NCBI GenBank assembly: GCA_020444275.1
Contig: JAHLLG010000002.1
Span: 1,214,717 to 1,278,716, forward strand
Direction of reading: 5' to 3'
DNA: 64,000 nt
Source of the DNA: Bacteroidota bacterium
GTDB lineage: Bacteria; Bacteroidota; Bacteroidia; Bacteroidales; UBA12077
Shown: positions 46,125 through 55,417 of the stretch, piece after piece
Numbering within the stretch: the first letter of the stretch is position 1
Layout: the number at the start of each line of letters is the position of its first letter
Position numbers and translations under genes: made by a program
The notes under the pieces: model-generated
What the model was told of the DNA's origin: nothing
Databases searched by the model: none
Seen by the model: the letters and a program-made list of their open reading frames with translations, nothing else

Positions 46125-46284
46125 AACACCAGATTTTTGAATTACCGGTAACGCTCGTCGTTTTTTAAACGTACAATAGCGCCGCTGTGTTTTACCTTAT
46201 TTTTTTATTATAACTAAAACTAGCATTTTTAGTCTAATTATTATCAAAATCCGCCTGCTTTAAACTCGATGATGAAAACGTTGT

Positions 46285-46695
46285 TTAGTTAACCTTTGTA
46301 AATATTATTTCTCCTTGTCCCTTAAATACGAGCTTGTTATCAATACCGTAGAACTTTGTCATTTCATGGATTGTTTGCAATAACTTAAGCGCAAAATCTG
46401 AATCACAGCATACCATTGTGCAATACGGTCCATCTAATTCAATACTCCCTGCGTTTAGAACCTTGTATGATCCACCACAGCGGTTCATATCTAAATTAAA
46501 AGTATATGTGGTATCATTAATAAACTCAAAAATATAAATTTCAGGAGCATTTATATATGTTAACTCTCCATTCATCCTAATCTTTTCAACCTTCCAGTTA
46601 TTTGATGTGATATCAATATTGGTATCGATATTGTTTTCTTCACATGAAGTTAAAATCATTAGTATTAATGCAATCCAAAATTTATACTTGTGCAT
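46285..46695 (-). CDS. Lipocalin-like lipoprotein
   Basis: 136 residues from ATG at 46695 (the upstream TTG is less likely). Lipobox ILTSC followed by EENN. The mature part starts with ITSNNWKVEKIRMNGELTYI, typical of small META/lipocalin-like Bacteroidota lipoproteins, with paired Cys (CGGSYKV, CTMVCCDSD). Unknown ligand. Confidence 0.78.
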   Translation of the reverse strand: MHKYKFWIALILMILTSCEENNIDTNIDITSNNWKVEKIRMNGELTYINAPEIYIFEFINDTTYTFNLDMNRCGGSYKVLNAGSIELDGPYCTMVCCDSDFALKLLQTIHEMTKFYGIDNKLVFKGQGEIIFTKVN

Positions 46696-46902
46696 AATTG
46701 ACAATTTAGTTTTCTGTTTTAAAGAGTGTTATCATAATTATTCGTTGCGTATAACAAAATGGTCCGTTAAATGTACAGCTATAAATGGCTGTGTAGAGCT
46801 TCTCATCTCATTCATAATTCTTTTATCAAAATTAAAGATAGCCTTTTTTAGTTAAACAACTATCCCACACATGAGTCAAAAGCGGATAATAATCTATTTC
46901 TA

Positions 46903-47289
46903 CTAATTCCCTTTAATAAATTCCAATACAGGTCCATCAGCTGCAGGATTATCATAAAGAATTAGTTTTTCTTCATCAAATAAGTAATCATACTCGCTGG
47001 ATAAAACGGTTATTGTTGTGTCATTGAATTCAAACTCATACATACCCTGATCCAGCAATGCTGGATGCTGTGCAGTTGAATTATTTTTAACCCATAGGGT
47101 TTTACTTTCAGTGTCAATTGTCCATATATAATCACCAACATCTAAATATAATGATCCGCAGAAACCACAAGTTGCGTATATTAAGTTCCATTCACCATCA
47201 AGTTCATGATATGGTGAAAGATTATTATTACCTTCAGAACAAGAAACCAAGATACCAATAACTGCCAAAATAAGAATTCTGTTTTTCAT
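46903..47289 (-). CDS. Lipocalin-like lipoprotein
   Basis: 128 residues. Lipobox LVSC (Cys at about 17), then LDGEWNLIYATCGFCGSLYL and short beta strands (YIWTIDTESKTLWVKNN) to the C-terminus. Similar in size and plan to the 46285 product but not obviously homologous. Function unknown. Confidence 0.78.
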   Translation of the reverse strand: MKNRILILAVIGILVSCSEGNNNLSPYHELDGEWNLIYATCGFCGSLYLDVGDYIWTIDTESKTLWVKNNSTAQHPALLDQGMYEFEFNDTTITVLSSEYDYLFDEEKLILYDNPAADGPVLEFIKGN

Positions 47290-47444
47290 TGATTATCATA
47301 TTTTTAGTAAAGTTACTCATTACGGCCTGTACTTCAAATCTATACAGCATTGCAGTTACCGGCTAATTAAGATTGCAATTTAAGTCAAATCATTGTCCAG
47401 AACTCCGCTTTGTTATGACTTGCAAATACCAGTTTTAATAATAA

Positions 47445-48368
47445 CTACCTTATGTGTGATTGAATTCCATGCGCTTTATTCAAGTTATATTTCTTTAGAA
47501 TATAATCAATACTATCAGAGTGCTCAAATTGATTTCTTTTTAATATTTCATAATACTCTGTTATAATCATTCCTGGTTTTGTATCAGGATAATTATTTAT
47601 ATAGCTTTCGTAACTTTGTTTTACTTCAGGTAGAAGAATTCTGCTTTCTCTATCAAAAAGACTTGTGTTATCCATTCCGGTTAAGTAAGTCTCAAGGTAA
47701 ATTTCGTAAAAGTAATTCGCTTCATGTTTCATTTTTGTATCAGGATAGTCATGTAGATACTTATCCCAATTATAAATTCTATCCGCTAAATCGTTAAAGG
47801 AGATTAAAAGCATGGCATCTTCCGAAAACGTGTTTTTTAATTCTCTGTCTCTTAATTCAAGAAAAGTCTTTAACGAAGGAGAAGAATTATTTTTAAAAGT
47901 TTCGTAGAAAAAGTCTGGTTGAACGTCTACATAAAAATTTCCTTCGGTCATAAAAAGGTCTAACCCACATTCATCTAACAATTCTAAAAACTCTCTTACT
48001 TCCGCATCTTCTTCGTTTACATATAGTTTTTTACTTAAATCTGGGTATTTTATTTCTAAACTATCTGTTAAATTGTTTGCCGAAGTATAAAAGAATTCCA
48101 AAAACAAATAGTAAGCAGAATCAGCCAGCTCATCTTGAACGTATAATTTGTTGATAATATAGTTCTTTAAAACTTTAATGGATGAAATGTCATATACATC
48201 CAAACTATCAAGCAAAGAAGTATATTCATCAAGATTCGTTTGAACTTCTTTTTCTATAACCTTATTTTCCGTTTCAGATTTGACTGAAACAGTTTCTTCT
48301 ATCTGTTTTGACTTTTCTTTACAACCCAAAACTGCCAAAATTAAAAATAGGTAAATAAGTTTTTTCAT
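47445..48368 (-). CDS. Helical lipoprotein, unknown function
   Basis: 307 residues from ATG at 48368. Lipobox AVLGC followed by KEKSKQIEE. The mature part is mostly helical with Tyr-rich segments (YYLFLEFFYTSANNLTDSL, NYFYEIYLETYLTGMDNT), perhaps TPR-like superhelical. No recognised family. Confidence 0.75.
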   Translation of the reverse strand: MKKLIYLFLILAVLGCKEKSKQIEETVSVKSETENKVIEKEVQTNLDEYTSLLDSLDVYDISSIKVLKNYIINKLYVQDELADSAYYLFLEFFYTSANNLTDSLEIKYPDLSKKLYVNEEDAEVREFLELLDECGLDLFMTEGNFYVDVQPDFFYETFKNNSSPSLKTFLELRDRELKNTFSEDAMLLISFNDLADRIYNWDKYLHDYPDTKMKHEANYFYEIYLETYLTGMDNTSLFDRESRILLPEVKQSYESYINNYPDTKPGMIITEYYEILKRNQFEHSDSIDYILKKYNLNKAHGIQSHIR

Positions 48369-48371
48369 CAA

Positions 48372-48664
48372 TATAAGTTTTAATTACTGATTATGGTCCA
48401 CGTTTAAGATTTTTGCTATCAGCCCGATAACTGAAACCTAAGATAGGTAAACTTTATCAGACCGCAAAACTATAAATAAGGAAATGAGGTTCTTACAGTT
48501 TCGTAGAAATTATCAACGAAGTAGAAGATTACTCACAAAGCTCATGAGAACACTATACTTAGTTGTTTTAGTAATTAGAAATAGCAGATTGCTCGAAAGA
48601 GCAAAAAGTAATCACATCCCGAAACGATTTCGGGATGTGATTCTTAAATATTTTATCATTTCTA
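48372..48664. other. Intergenic region with terminator
   Basis: No gene. It contains the perfect hairpin at 48610-48642 and otherwise AT-rich DNA. Confidence 0.5.
48605..48642 (-). terminator. Terminator of the winged-helix regulator operon
   Basis: 15-bp perfect stem (48610-48624 with 48628-48642; core ATCACATCCCGAAA) and 3-nt loop CGA, 22 bp beyond the lipoprotein stop. On the minus strand TACTTTTTGC follows. Confidence 0.8.
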
Positions 48665-49291
48665 TTATTCCACTCTGCTAGCATTCAATGATTCGGAGAT
48701 TTCTTTTGCAATAAATTCATTATCAAGCCCATAAATCATGGCAATTCCTTTTCTAATTTCACTGTTAACTCTAGGTATTGCATAAATTTGCTTATCGATA
48801 ACAAAAGCAACTATGTTCCCTACATTATTCTTTGTCATATCTGCCCACTTTCTGGCTCCTTTAAGGTTAAACTCGATATCAACATTTTTACCATTTGCAT
48901 TTGTCTTTCTAATGTCAGCGTTATTCATGACCGGATTTAACTTTATTGCGACAATTGCATAATACTCTTTATTAGGATTCATTGCGTAATTTATTCTATT
49001 TGTGTCAACTGTTTTAAAGGTTTTAACTAGCTTTAAATCTTCCTTAGAAAAATCAAGTTGCAATGCAGTAGTGTCAGATTTTGAAATGTAACCAATAATA
49101 ACAGATTGTGGATTATTCTTTAGTTGAACATTTTTAGCTTTAAGAGAATCGATAATATAACCTGGTAACTCACTGGTTTTAATCGTTTCATAAATTCCAA
49201 AATTCACTTTCTTAGCATTTGTATCAACTTTGGAATTGCATGAGAAAAAGATAAATAAAAATATTACTGTAAGTAAATTTAACGTTTTCAT
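48665..49291 (-). CDS. Lipoprotein with a SecD P1-head-like domain
   Basis: 208 residues. Lipobox FFSC at about 18. Residues about 138-205 (DIEFNLKGARKWADMTKNNV, IVAFVIDKQIYAIPRV, IRKGIAMIYGLDNEFIAKEI) match the SecDF P1-head pattern of strand, VIDxxxxAxPxV and IxxGxxxI, but detached from any translocase. Last gene of a three-gene operon, 2 bp after the winged-helix gene. Role unknown. Confidence 0.82.
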   Translation of the reverse strand: MKTLNLLTVIFLFIFFSCNSKVDTNAKKVNFGIYETIKTSELPGYIIDSLKAKNVQLKNNPQSVIIGYISKSDTTALQLDFSKEDLKLVKTFKTVDTNRINYAMNPNKEYYAIVAIKLNPVMNNADIRKTNANGKNVDIEFNLKGARKWADMTKNNVGNIVAFVIDKQIYAIPRVNSEIRKGIAMIYGLDNEFIAKEISESLNASRVE

Positions 49292-49293
49292 GT

Positions 49294-49599
49294 TTAGTTG
49301 TTTTTATTGTTTTTAAAGTTTTTAAAATAATCATCAAGAGCGTTAACGTATATTTCATACGCATTAATCCCTTTATCTGTAATTTTACAAGTTGTAAGAG
49401 GATAACTTCCTTTAAAAGATTTGTTAACTTCGATATAGTCTGCATCTTTTAACTTTGTTAACTGAAAGCTCAAATTTCCCTTTGTTGTTTTTATATTTTC
49501 TAAGAGAAAGCTAAACTCTGCTGATTTCACGCCAATTAGAATTGACATTATAGCAAGCCTGACTTGTGAATGCAATATAGGATCTAAATCTCCATACAT
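49294..49599 (-). CDS. Winged-helix transcriptional regulator
   Basis: 101 residues, single wHTH of the MarR/HTH_27 kind (ILHSQVRLAIMSILIGVKSA, NLSFQLTKLKDADYIEV, wing FKGSYPLTTCKITDKG). No ligand domain. It lies between a membrane protein (4-bp gap) and a lipoprotein (2-bp gap). Two near-identical palindromes at 50248-50287 bracket the operon promoter, consistent with autorepression. Confidence 0.9.
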   Translation of the reverse strand: MYGDLDPILHSQVRLAIMSILIGVKSAEFSFLLENIKTTKGNLSFQLTKLKDADYIEVNKSFKGSYPLTTCKITDKGINAYEIYVNALDDYFKNFKNNKNN

Positions 49600-49603
49600 A
49601 GCA

Positions 49604-50215
49604 TTATTGTTTACGATGTGAGTATAAAATATGGCCCGGTATAATAAAAGCTATAAGCCATGCTGCTGCATGGAAAAGATACTGTGTTTGTATATCAAAA
49701 TAAGAACATGCGTAAGCTAGTCCACCAAAGATTATTCCACCAATTATTACAAGTTTATAACGTAGTATTCCACCAGTAATTATAATAGCGAATGCTATAA
49801 ACATCATATAAAAAGAATGCTGAAATTCAAAATTAATCCCAAGAATACCATTATTAGTCATTATGCTTGCTAGAATTATAAATGCAAATAAAGAAATCCA
49901 TACATATCTTAATGAGACTCCAATATAGGTTTTTACTTTTTTACTTTTTTTATAAACATAATAGACAGTAAAAGCAATTGCAATTACTGTAAGAGCGTAT
50001 CCAAAGTAATCATATATCCTTTTCATTTGAAAGGTCATAACAATTTTAGAAATTATGTAATACGACACATAATTATAAAACATTAGCCATCCCCAAAGTA
50101 TAAAAAGGATACCGTCATTTTTAAAATTCTTTTGAGAAACCTGAATCATATCTTTTATCACCTGAATTGATTGACTTTCATCGAAAGAATTTAAAGTTTT
50201 ATCATTTTCTTCCAT
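49604..50215 (-). CDS. Six-helix membrane protein
   Basis: 203 residues. Cytoplasmic N-terminus (about 1-30), then six hydrophobic helices (GILFILWGWLMFYNYVSYYI through YLFHAAAWLIAFIIPGHIL). The pairing of this kind of protein with a small wHTH gene recurs in Bacteroidota; the membrane protein may pass a signal to the regulator. No family name assigned. Confidence 0.82.
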   Translation of the reverse strand: MEENDKTLNSFDESQSIQVIKDMIQVSQKNFKNDGILFILWGWLMFYNYVSYYIISKIVMTFQMKRIYDYFGYALTVIAIAFTVYYVYKKSKKVKTYIGVSLRYVWISLFAFIILASIMTNNGILGINFEFQHSFYMMFIAFAIIITGGILRYKLVIIGGIIFGGLAYACSYFDIQTQYLFHAAAWLIAFIIPGHILYSHRKQ

Positions 50216-50247
50216 TTTTTTATTTATTAAGTTTAATAACTAAAACC

Positions 50248-50287
50248 GGTTTGCATTACAAACCTAATTAAGTTTGTGTTACAAACC
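50248..50287 (-). promoter_or_regulatory. Double operator and promoter of the wHTH operon
   Basis: Two 17-bp sites, GGTTTGCATTACAAACC (50248-50264) and AGTTTGTGTTACAAACC (50271-50287), with arms GGTTTG/CAAACC, 23 bp apart. The first overlaps a minus-strand -7 box TAGGTTTG (50266-50259). A TTTG at the -33 position (50290-50287) touches the second. This geometry suits repression. Confidence 0.75.
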
Positions 50288-50352
50288 AAATGTTTTTGTA
50301 ACTTTTTTTTCATTTAATAAAATATTACTTCTTATTTATTAGATATTTAAAT

Positions 50353-50455
50353 CATTGGCGGCAAAGCCGATGATGTGTTTAAACTTTAATTCCAATTTGT
50401 GTAAAGCGCAAACGCGCACTGGAAAAGCTTAAATAATACTTTCATGAATGAAGTG
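50353..50455. repeat. Dispersed intergenic repeat, copy B
   Basis: GGCGGCAAAGCCGATGATGT (50357-50376), then CAATTTGTG, AAGCGCAAACGCGCACTGG and TCATGAATGA. The right half matches 32972-33040; the left half matches 62706-62727. Confidence 0.7.
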
Positions 50456-50504
50456 AGAAACAAGCCGCCTGAATTAACTCCTGGTTCTATTACACTCAAT
50501 TTTT

Positions 50505-51110
50505 CTAATGGACATCGAAGTTAACCTTATCCAAACGGACAGATTCAATGTAACTGCCTGGAGTTTTTTTAACCACAGAATTTGATCGTATTTCCAGTAA
50601 TGCCGTATCAGTCAAATTATATGCCCAGATTGTTGGAACAGGAAGATTATCAAGGTCTGAAAAACCATAAATTTGAATATTTTCGTTATCAATCCACTCT
50701 GCTTCTTCCGGCCAACAAGCTGTTCCACAGAATAAAATTCGTAAACGTTCATTAGCATTTATATTTACTAATCCTACTTCGGTATCAACTTCTCCACCAT
50801 AACTAATTAAATTGTCCATACTGTCTTTCTCGAGTATCAAACTATAACTATCCAGGTCGATATAGAAATTGTTGTTGGGCGAATAAATAAAAAACTCATT
50901 GTAAATTTCTAAATTTTCAGCTTTGGGATTATAATCAATAACGTACCATCTTGACTTATCAATATTTAAAGTATCGCTGAAACTTTGAATTTCGATTTGA
51001 TAATACTCAAGCCAGCTGCTTTTTCTTATTAATTTTCGTTCAGTATCTGTTTGTTTGCAAGAAATTACAATAATTAAAATCAATACTATAAGAGCAGATA
51101 TTCTTCTCAT
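50505..51110 (-). CDS. Lipoprotein, unknown function
   Basis: 201 residues. ATG at 51110 is chosen because MRRISALIVLILIIVISC gives a clean lipobox; a longer frame to 51224 runs into intergenic sequence. The mature part is beta-rich (SWLEYYQIEIQSFSDTLNID, WAYNLTDTALLEIRSNSVV), perhaps a propeller fragment. Not recognised. Confidence 0.75.
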   Translation of the reverse strand: MRRISALIVLILIIVISCKQTDTERKLIRKSSWLEYYQIEIQSFSDTLNIDKSRWYVIDYNPKAENLEIYNEFFIYSPNNNFYIDLDSYSLILEKDSMDNLISYGGEVDTEVGLVNINANERLRILFCGTACWPEEAEWIDNENIQIYGFSDLDNLPVPTIWAYNLTDTALLEIRSNSVVKKTPGSYIESVRLDKVNFDVH

Positions 51111-51225
51111 TTTCTGAAATATTTTTGCATTATACCGGCCAGACATATAAATAATTAAAGATAAAAAATTGTCCGAATACTGCGGAACCGCATTTTTATA
51201 AATCCGTGTCAGGCGTTGTAGCAAC

Positions 51226-51717
51226 TTACAGTTCTTCTATATCTACTAATTTAACACCTAACTTTACTAAATCTGACTCAGTAGCTGAAATCTTCATTTC
51301 AGCGTCTTTATTCAGATTCGAGTGTCCATTTCTCAATAAACTTGTTTCAAAACCATTTTCAATAGCTCCAATACATGAATATTTAACACATCCATGTGAA
51401 GTTAAACCACAAATTAGTATTTCCTTAATATTATTTTCTTCCAGTAGCGCTTTTAGTTCGGTCTTCTGAAAAGCATTACCATGTTTTTTTTGAATTACAC
51501 AATCTGCATCCTTCTTATTCAACTTATTATCAATCTTCCAGTCATTCGTATCAGCCTGTAATAATTTATTATTATGCTGAATAAAAATGATAAGACTTCC
51601 TAATTTTCTATACTTACTAATTGTCGTATTTACAGTTTCAAAAAAAACATTTCGATTATACAAACTAGCTCTTTTAGTAAGTCCTGTCTGAATGTCAATA
51701 ACTAATAATACTTTCAT
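51226..51717 (-). CDS. Isochorismatase-like cysteine hydrolase
   Basis: 163 residues. Catalytic triad of the family: Asp8 (LLVIDIQTGL), Lys77 (VIQKKHGNAF) and Cys110 (GLTSHGCV), with the cis-peptide region before the Cys intact. Family members hydrolyse isochorismate, nicotinamide or other amides; the specificity is unknown. A single-gene unit between repeats. Confidence 0.92.
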   Translation of the reverse strand: MKVLLVIDIQTGLTKRASLYNRNVFFETVNTTISKYRKLGSLIIFIQHNNKLLQADTNDWKIDNKLNKKDADCVIQKKHGNAFQKTELKALLEENNIKEILICGLTSHGCVKYSCIGAIENGFETSLLRNGHSNLNKDAEMKISATESDLVKLGVKLVDIEEL

Positions 51718-51919
51718 TTATTCTTCTATTGCTAAATCGTGGAATGCAATTACATCTGTTAATCAGCGGATTAAATCCGGCATGATTTTTTCTAATCCGT
51801 CTCAAAAAATCGTTTGGTCTTTCACTTTTGTTAAGGATACCCCTTTGCTTATTTTCTGCCTTTTTTTACAGTAACCATAAATTAAAGATAACACATTTCA
51901 GTCAAACCACAACAATACA

Positions 51920-51947
51920 CCCGTATGCTTTGAGATCCGATGTTAGG
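51920..51947. repeat. attC-like terminal repeat, copy 1
   Basis: CGTATGCTTTGAGATCCGAT then GTTAGGT, ending 13 bp before the stop codon of the next minus-strand gene. Read on the minus strand it starts ACCTAAC, which matches the integron core RYYYAAC. Related ends occur at 53161, 53964, 55391 and 62809. A left partner was not clearly found. Confidence 0.55.
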
Positions 51948-51959
51948 TAAAGTAATTTT

Positions 51960-52970
51960 TTATCTAAACTCACAATCCGTTGAATCCATATACCCGTTTA
52001 GATAAACTTTAATGGTGTGCATTCCAGGACTAACAGATTCTAATTGTTCTTCATCAATAAACAGACTAAATGTCTGATGATACCATTTTTCTTTAGTATA
52101 AAAACATCCATTAGCATAATGTTTCTGATCATCAATAAAAATAGAATCGGAAAAAGAATTACCAAAACTACCACCAATTTTAAGTTTGCCAGATTCAATA
52201 ATAGAAGAACTAGTTATGAAAGGTCGGTCTGTAAAGACTCTCAATAACCCTTCATTAGAATAGTATTTTACTGTATCATTATTTTCTAATACAGTTATTG
52301 AAAAAGACTCATAAGACATTTGAGCTATATCGTTGTATTCTTTATCTATCGATAAAGCAATTAAATCGTCTGTTATAAATTCAATACTAAATGGTATTGC
52401 ATTATTAGATGCATATTCTAATTTAATTTCACAATTATCATTAAAATCTAATAATTTATCTCCTTTTAAATAAATAAAATCAGTAGGTTTAACTCCCGCA
52501 TAAATTATATACTCATCTTCTCCTACCATGATAGTACTTGTCTCGTCGGAGTTTTGATGATCAAAATTTGAGATAATAAATGAATGAGTTTTGATTACAT
52601 AAGATTCAAACTTGTAATATCTATTTTTTGAGTCGACAAGGAATGGACGAATTGAATATGTACCAGCTCTATCAAGATTTCTTACATTAAACGTTATTTT
52701 ATTATTATACGTATCTTCCATTATAATCACTGAGTCCTTAAAACCCATGTCATTATCATATAATAAATAACCCACCTTATCCAATTCATAATTATCAGAG
52801 TTGATAAGTTCAAATTGTAAAGTAACTGTAGAAGTGTCTATAACATCTATATTTACTATTTCAACTGATGCGTTAAATAGTTCATCATTTAAAATTTCAT
52901 CAGAATCATCATTACATGAAATTAGTAGTAAACATGTAAATGAAATAATAACTAAAAGTAATTTGTTCAT
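51960..52970 (-). CDS. Lipoprotein with Ig-like modules, unknown function
   Basis: 336 residues. Lipobox LLISC (Cys at about 19) followed by NDDSDE, an acidic surface-export-like segment. Three beta-sandwich-like parts, with ITFNVRNLDRAGTYSIRPFL near 90-110 and an IPT/TIG-like stretch (FITSSSIIESGKLKIGGSFG) near 250. Single gene between repeats. Function not assigned. Confidence 0.78.
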   Translation of the reverse strand: MNKLLLVIISFTCLLLISCNDDSDEILNDELFNASVEIVNIDVIDTSTVTLQFELINSDNYELDKVGYLLYDNDMGFKDSVIIMEDTYNNKITFNVRNLDRAGTYSIRPFLVDSKNRYYKFESYVIKTHSFIISNFDHQNSDETSTIMVGEDEYIIYAGVKPTDFIYLKGDKLLDFNDNCEIKLEYASNNAIPFSIEFITDDLIALSIDKEYNDIAQMSYESFSITVLENNDTVKYYSNEGLLRVFTDRPFITSSSIIESGKLKIGGSFGNSFSDSIFIDDQKHYANGCFYTKEKWYHQTFSLFIDEEQLESVSPGMHTIKVYLNGYMDSTDCEFR

Positions 52971-53010
52971 ATCTAAATATTTAATTTTTTATTTGGTCAC
53001 GTATTATTTT

Positions 53011-53187
53011 ATCTAACGGCCCGTGGGTTTTAAGCGTGCGGGTAACCATAAACAAATATATACAAAACCTGTTAACTGAACAAAGGGAGTTTTACGAGCA
53101 AACGAAAGTAGTATGCTTACGACGAAAAAGAAGAACAAAGCGAGTAAACCGAACCTAAACCAGTATACTTGGAGACACGATATTATA
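53011..53187. repeat. attC-like intergenic repeat, copy 2
   Basis: Left end ATCTAACGGCCCGTGGGTTT (RYYYAAC match) with CGTGCGG downstream. Right end AGTATACTTGGAGACACGAT, a divergent version of the 51920 end. The interior AAAACCTGTTAAC recurs in copy 3. It fills most of the spacer between two one-gene units. Confidence 0.55.
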
Positions 53188-53220
53188 TCTTGGTCTCTAA
53201 ATTAATTTGTCTATTTAGTT

Positions 53221-53793
53221 TTAGTTGACTTCTGACTTTACAAAAATATAAGTTGCATCTAAATCATTACTGCCCATATCATCAGGAAAACTCCTGGTAT
53301 AATACTCTAATATGAGAGTATCCTTTCCCAGATTTTCATACTTTAGATATAAATCGTCATTAATAAAAAGATTCTCATTACCTATATCGAATGTTATACA
53401 ATCGAATGTTTCTCCATGAATGTAATGAGTTGAGTGTTCATCCTCATAATAAGAACCGGTATAAGATATCTCATTTATTTCTCCAGTAACTATGCTTTCA
53501 AAATTACAATGAACGGTTACTTTATCACTAATTGATAATTGTAAATAATAAATTAAAGTATCTCTTACATGCACCTCTTCTTCACTAAAAAAGTGTGAAT
53601 AATCGTACAGATAATACAGAGTATTATTTCTATACTTAATAATTTCCTTTTTCTCTTCCGACAATTCCCAATAGTAATATTTACTATAAATAGAAAATAG
53701 TTTCCAATTGCCTTTTATAGCGTTAAAACTATCATCTTCCTTTTCACAAGAAAATAATAATAAAAGAGCAAATAAATACAAAAGTTTTTTCAT
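53221..53793 (-). CDS. Lipocalin-like lipoprotein
   Basis: 190 residues. Lipobox LFSC (Cys at about 16) followed by EKEDDS, then IKGNWKLFSIYSKYYYWELS, the GxW start of a lipocalin-like barrel, and further strands to the C-terminus (YLKYENLGKDTLILEYYTR). Ligand unknown. Confidence 0.78.
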   Translation of the reverse strand: MKKLLYLFALLLLFSCEKEDDSFNAIKGNWKLFSIYSKYYYWELSEEKKEIIKYRNNTLYYLYDYSHFFSEEEVHVRDTLIYYLQLSISDKVTVHCNFESIVTGEINEISYTGSYYEDEHSTHYIHGETFDCITFDIGNENLFINDDLYLKYENLGKDTLILEYYTRSFPDDMGSNDLDATYIFVKSEVN

Positions 53794-53837
53794 GAAATAT
53801 TTTTTAACAATTAAATCTCAATTAGTTATTGGTTTAT

Positions 53838-53991
53838 TTATAACGGTCTGCAAGTAAAGTATCGTGCGTGACCGCAGCCTAGTTTCATCCCGATAATTAT
53901 CGGGAGAAACAAATATAACCAAAACCTGTCAACCTTCCAAGGTGAGTAAATCAACGGCATAAATCACTAAGCTTTCAGATCCGATTTTACA
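53838..53991. repeat. attC-like intergenic repeat, copy 3
   Basis: Left end TATAACGGTCTGC with CGTGCGTGACCG downstream; right end AAGCTTTCAGATCCGATTTT. It contains the palindrome TCCCGATAATTATCGGGA (53888-53905), a one-base variant of the palindrome inside the tRNA remnant at 7183, and AAAACCTGTCAAC. Confidence 0.55.
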
Positions 53992-54144
53992 GATGGGGAG
54001 ACAAGAAACTAAACATATTAATTTGGTGGAGCAGTTTACTTTGAAAAACTAAGAATGTTATTTCAGAGAAGGATTTATTAATCTGTTGCCAAATATACCA
54101 TCATCTACAATAGGTTTTATTAACGTTTGTTATGCTGTCGTTCT

Positions 54145-55257
54145 TTAATTTTTGTCTGCTAAATTGTTCGTAGTATTGAAAATATCTTTTTCAAATATTT
54201 GTCTTACCTTTAATGGTTCTTCAAACAACGGGCTGTGTGCTGACTTTTCAAAACTATAAAAACCTTTCAGTGGTGCATCAAGCTCCTTAAGATATTTCTT
54301 TGCCAGGGTATAAGATACGGTATAGTCGTATATCCCGTGAAAAAAATAAACTGGAATATTCACCTGATTTACATGTTTGACCAAATCATTTGCAATCATT
54401 TCATCCCATAATGGGTGGACACCCGATTGGGATTTGCCTCGCCATATATTGATTTTTTCCAGAAAAGTATACTCACGACAGGTGAGCGAAGGAATAAAAA
54501 TACCCCTGATAATAGATTTCATGTCATGGGTTGTACCAATTCCCAGACTGTGCATAGCATGGTCACGAAGTTTAAGGTATTCATATGGGATACTGTCTGC
54601 AACTTTCGAGGCCTCTAGTTTTCGTACCATTTTCCTATTCCCTGTTTCTTTGTATTTCTGCAGTATATATTCATAAGCTAGTTTTTCTGATTTTCCGTGG
54701 TCCGACATCTGGCCAATCCCAATATACGCATGGTATAACTCCGGTGCTCTTGCTGCAGCTTGGATGCCAATATAGGTTCCCCCTGAACGTCCCATGAGGT
54801 AAATTTTTTCCTGGTCAAAACGGTCACACAGGTACTCCGTTAACTCTTTTGTGTCGGATATTAATTGATCCAGATTCATGCTCTCGATGGGTATGCTTGC
54901 ACTATAAGACAGTCCTGATCCACGTTGTTCCCACCATACTACGGTGAAATAGTCTTCAAGCCCGGTAGGATACTTTCGGGTAAGGAAGTAATCAGGGATA
55001 CCCCCGTGAAGATAAAGCAGAACCGGGTTCTCCTGATTTTTACTCTTGATAAACATTCCTTGCCGAATACCACCAATCGTTACAAAGGTTTTTTCAGAAA
55101 TGCTCCCTGTTAGCTTATTACCACTATTATCAACATAAGGTATAGGTTTGCCGGGGCTATATATTAAAAGCAAACTTATAGTAATTAATAACAATCCAGT
55201 TATTAATACAGCTATTATCATTAACATTCGTTTTATCAGCTTTTTGGTTTTATTCAT
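54145..55257 (-). CDS. Membrane-anchored alpha/beta hydrolase (proline iminopeptidase-like)
   Basis: 370 residues. N-terminal membrane helix (about 11-33), HGG oxyanion motif (VLLYLHGGIPDYFL), WWEQRGSGLS typical of prolyl aminopeptidase-like hydrolases, nucleophile in LMGRSGGTYIG, Asp in FFHGIYDYTV and His in EKSAHSPLFEEP. Probably acts in the periplasm with the catalytic domain exported. Substrate not known. Confidence 0.9.
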   Translation of the reverse strand: MNKTKKLIKRMLMIIAVLITGLLLITISLLLIYSPGKPIPYVDNSGNKLTGSISEKTFVTIGGIRQGMFIKSKNQENPVLLYLHGGIPDYFLTRKYPTGLEDYFTVVWWEQRGSGLSYSASIPIESMNLDQLISDTKELTEYLCDRFDQEKIYLMGRSGGTYIGIQAAARAPELYHAYIGIGQMSDHGKSEKLAYEYILQKYKETGNRKMVRKLEASKVADSIPYEYLKLRDHAMHSLGIGTTHDMKSIIRGIFIPSLTCREYTFLEKINIWRGKSQSGVHPLWDEMIANDLVKHVNQVNIPVYFFHGIYDYTVSYTLAKKYLKELDAPLKGFYSFEKSAHSPLFEEPLKVRQIFEKDIFNTTNNLADKN

Positions 55258-55293
55258 TGTATTTTTGTATACGGTACAATGGTTCTTGTTTAA

Positions 55294-55417
55294 ATTTAAC
55301 AGGGATCGCCACCGTGTTTCACACGAATGCCTATCGGAACCCGTTGACCTTGAAACAAATATAATAAAAAAAGTTTAACCGATACGAAAACCCACATGCT
55401 TTGTGACCCAATGTTAG
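55294..55417. repeat. attC-like intergenic repeat, copy 4
   Basis: Left end ATTTAACAGGGAT (RYYYAAC match). Right end CCACATGCTTTGTGACCCAA then GTTAGCA. Of the complete copies its ends pair best, with TTTAAC facing GTTA and GGG facing CCC. Confidence 0.55.

Noticed and set aside
44109..47444. attC-like repeats in the 44-47 kb spacers
   Set aside because: TAACG- or GTTA-type words occur (for example 46148, 47412), but paired ends and the conserved 25-bp block are missing, so they were not annotated.
48484..48681. 65-codon plus-strand frame
   Set aside because: Covers a terminator hairpin and the end of the lipoprotein gene; composition is Arg-rich noise.
51692..51874. 60-codon plus-strand frame between the isochorismatase-like and lipoprotein genes
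   Set aside because: Begins inside the minus-strand gene and has no start signal or domain.
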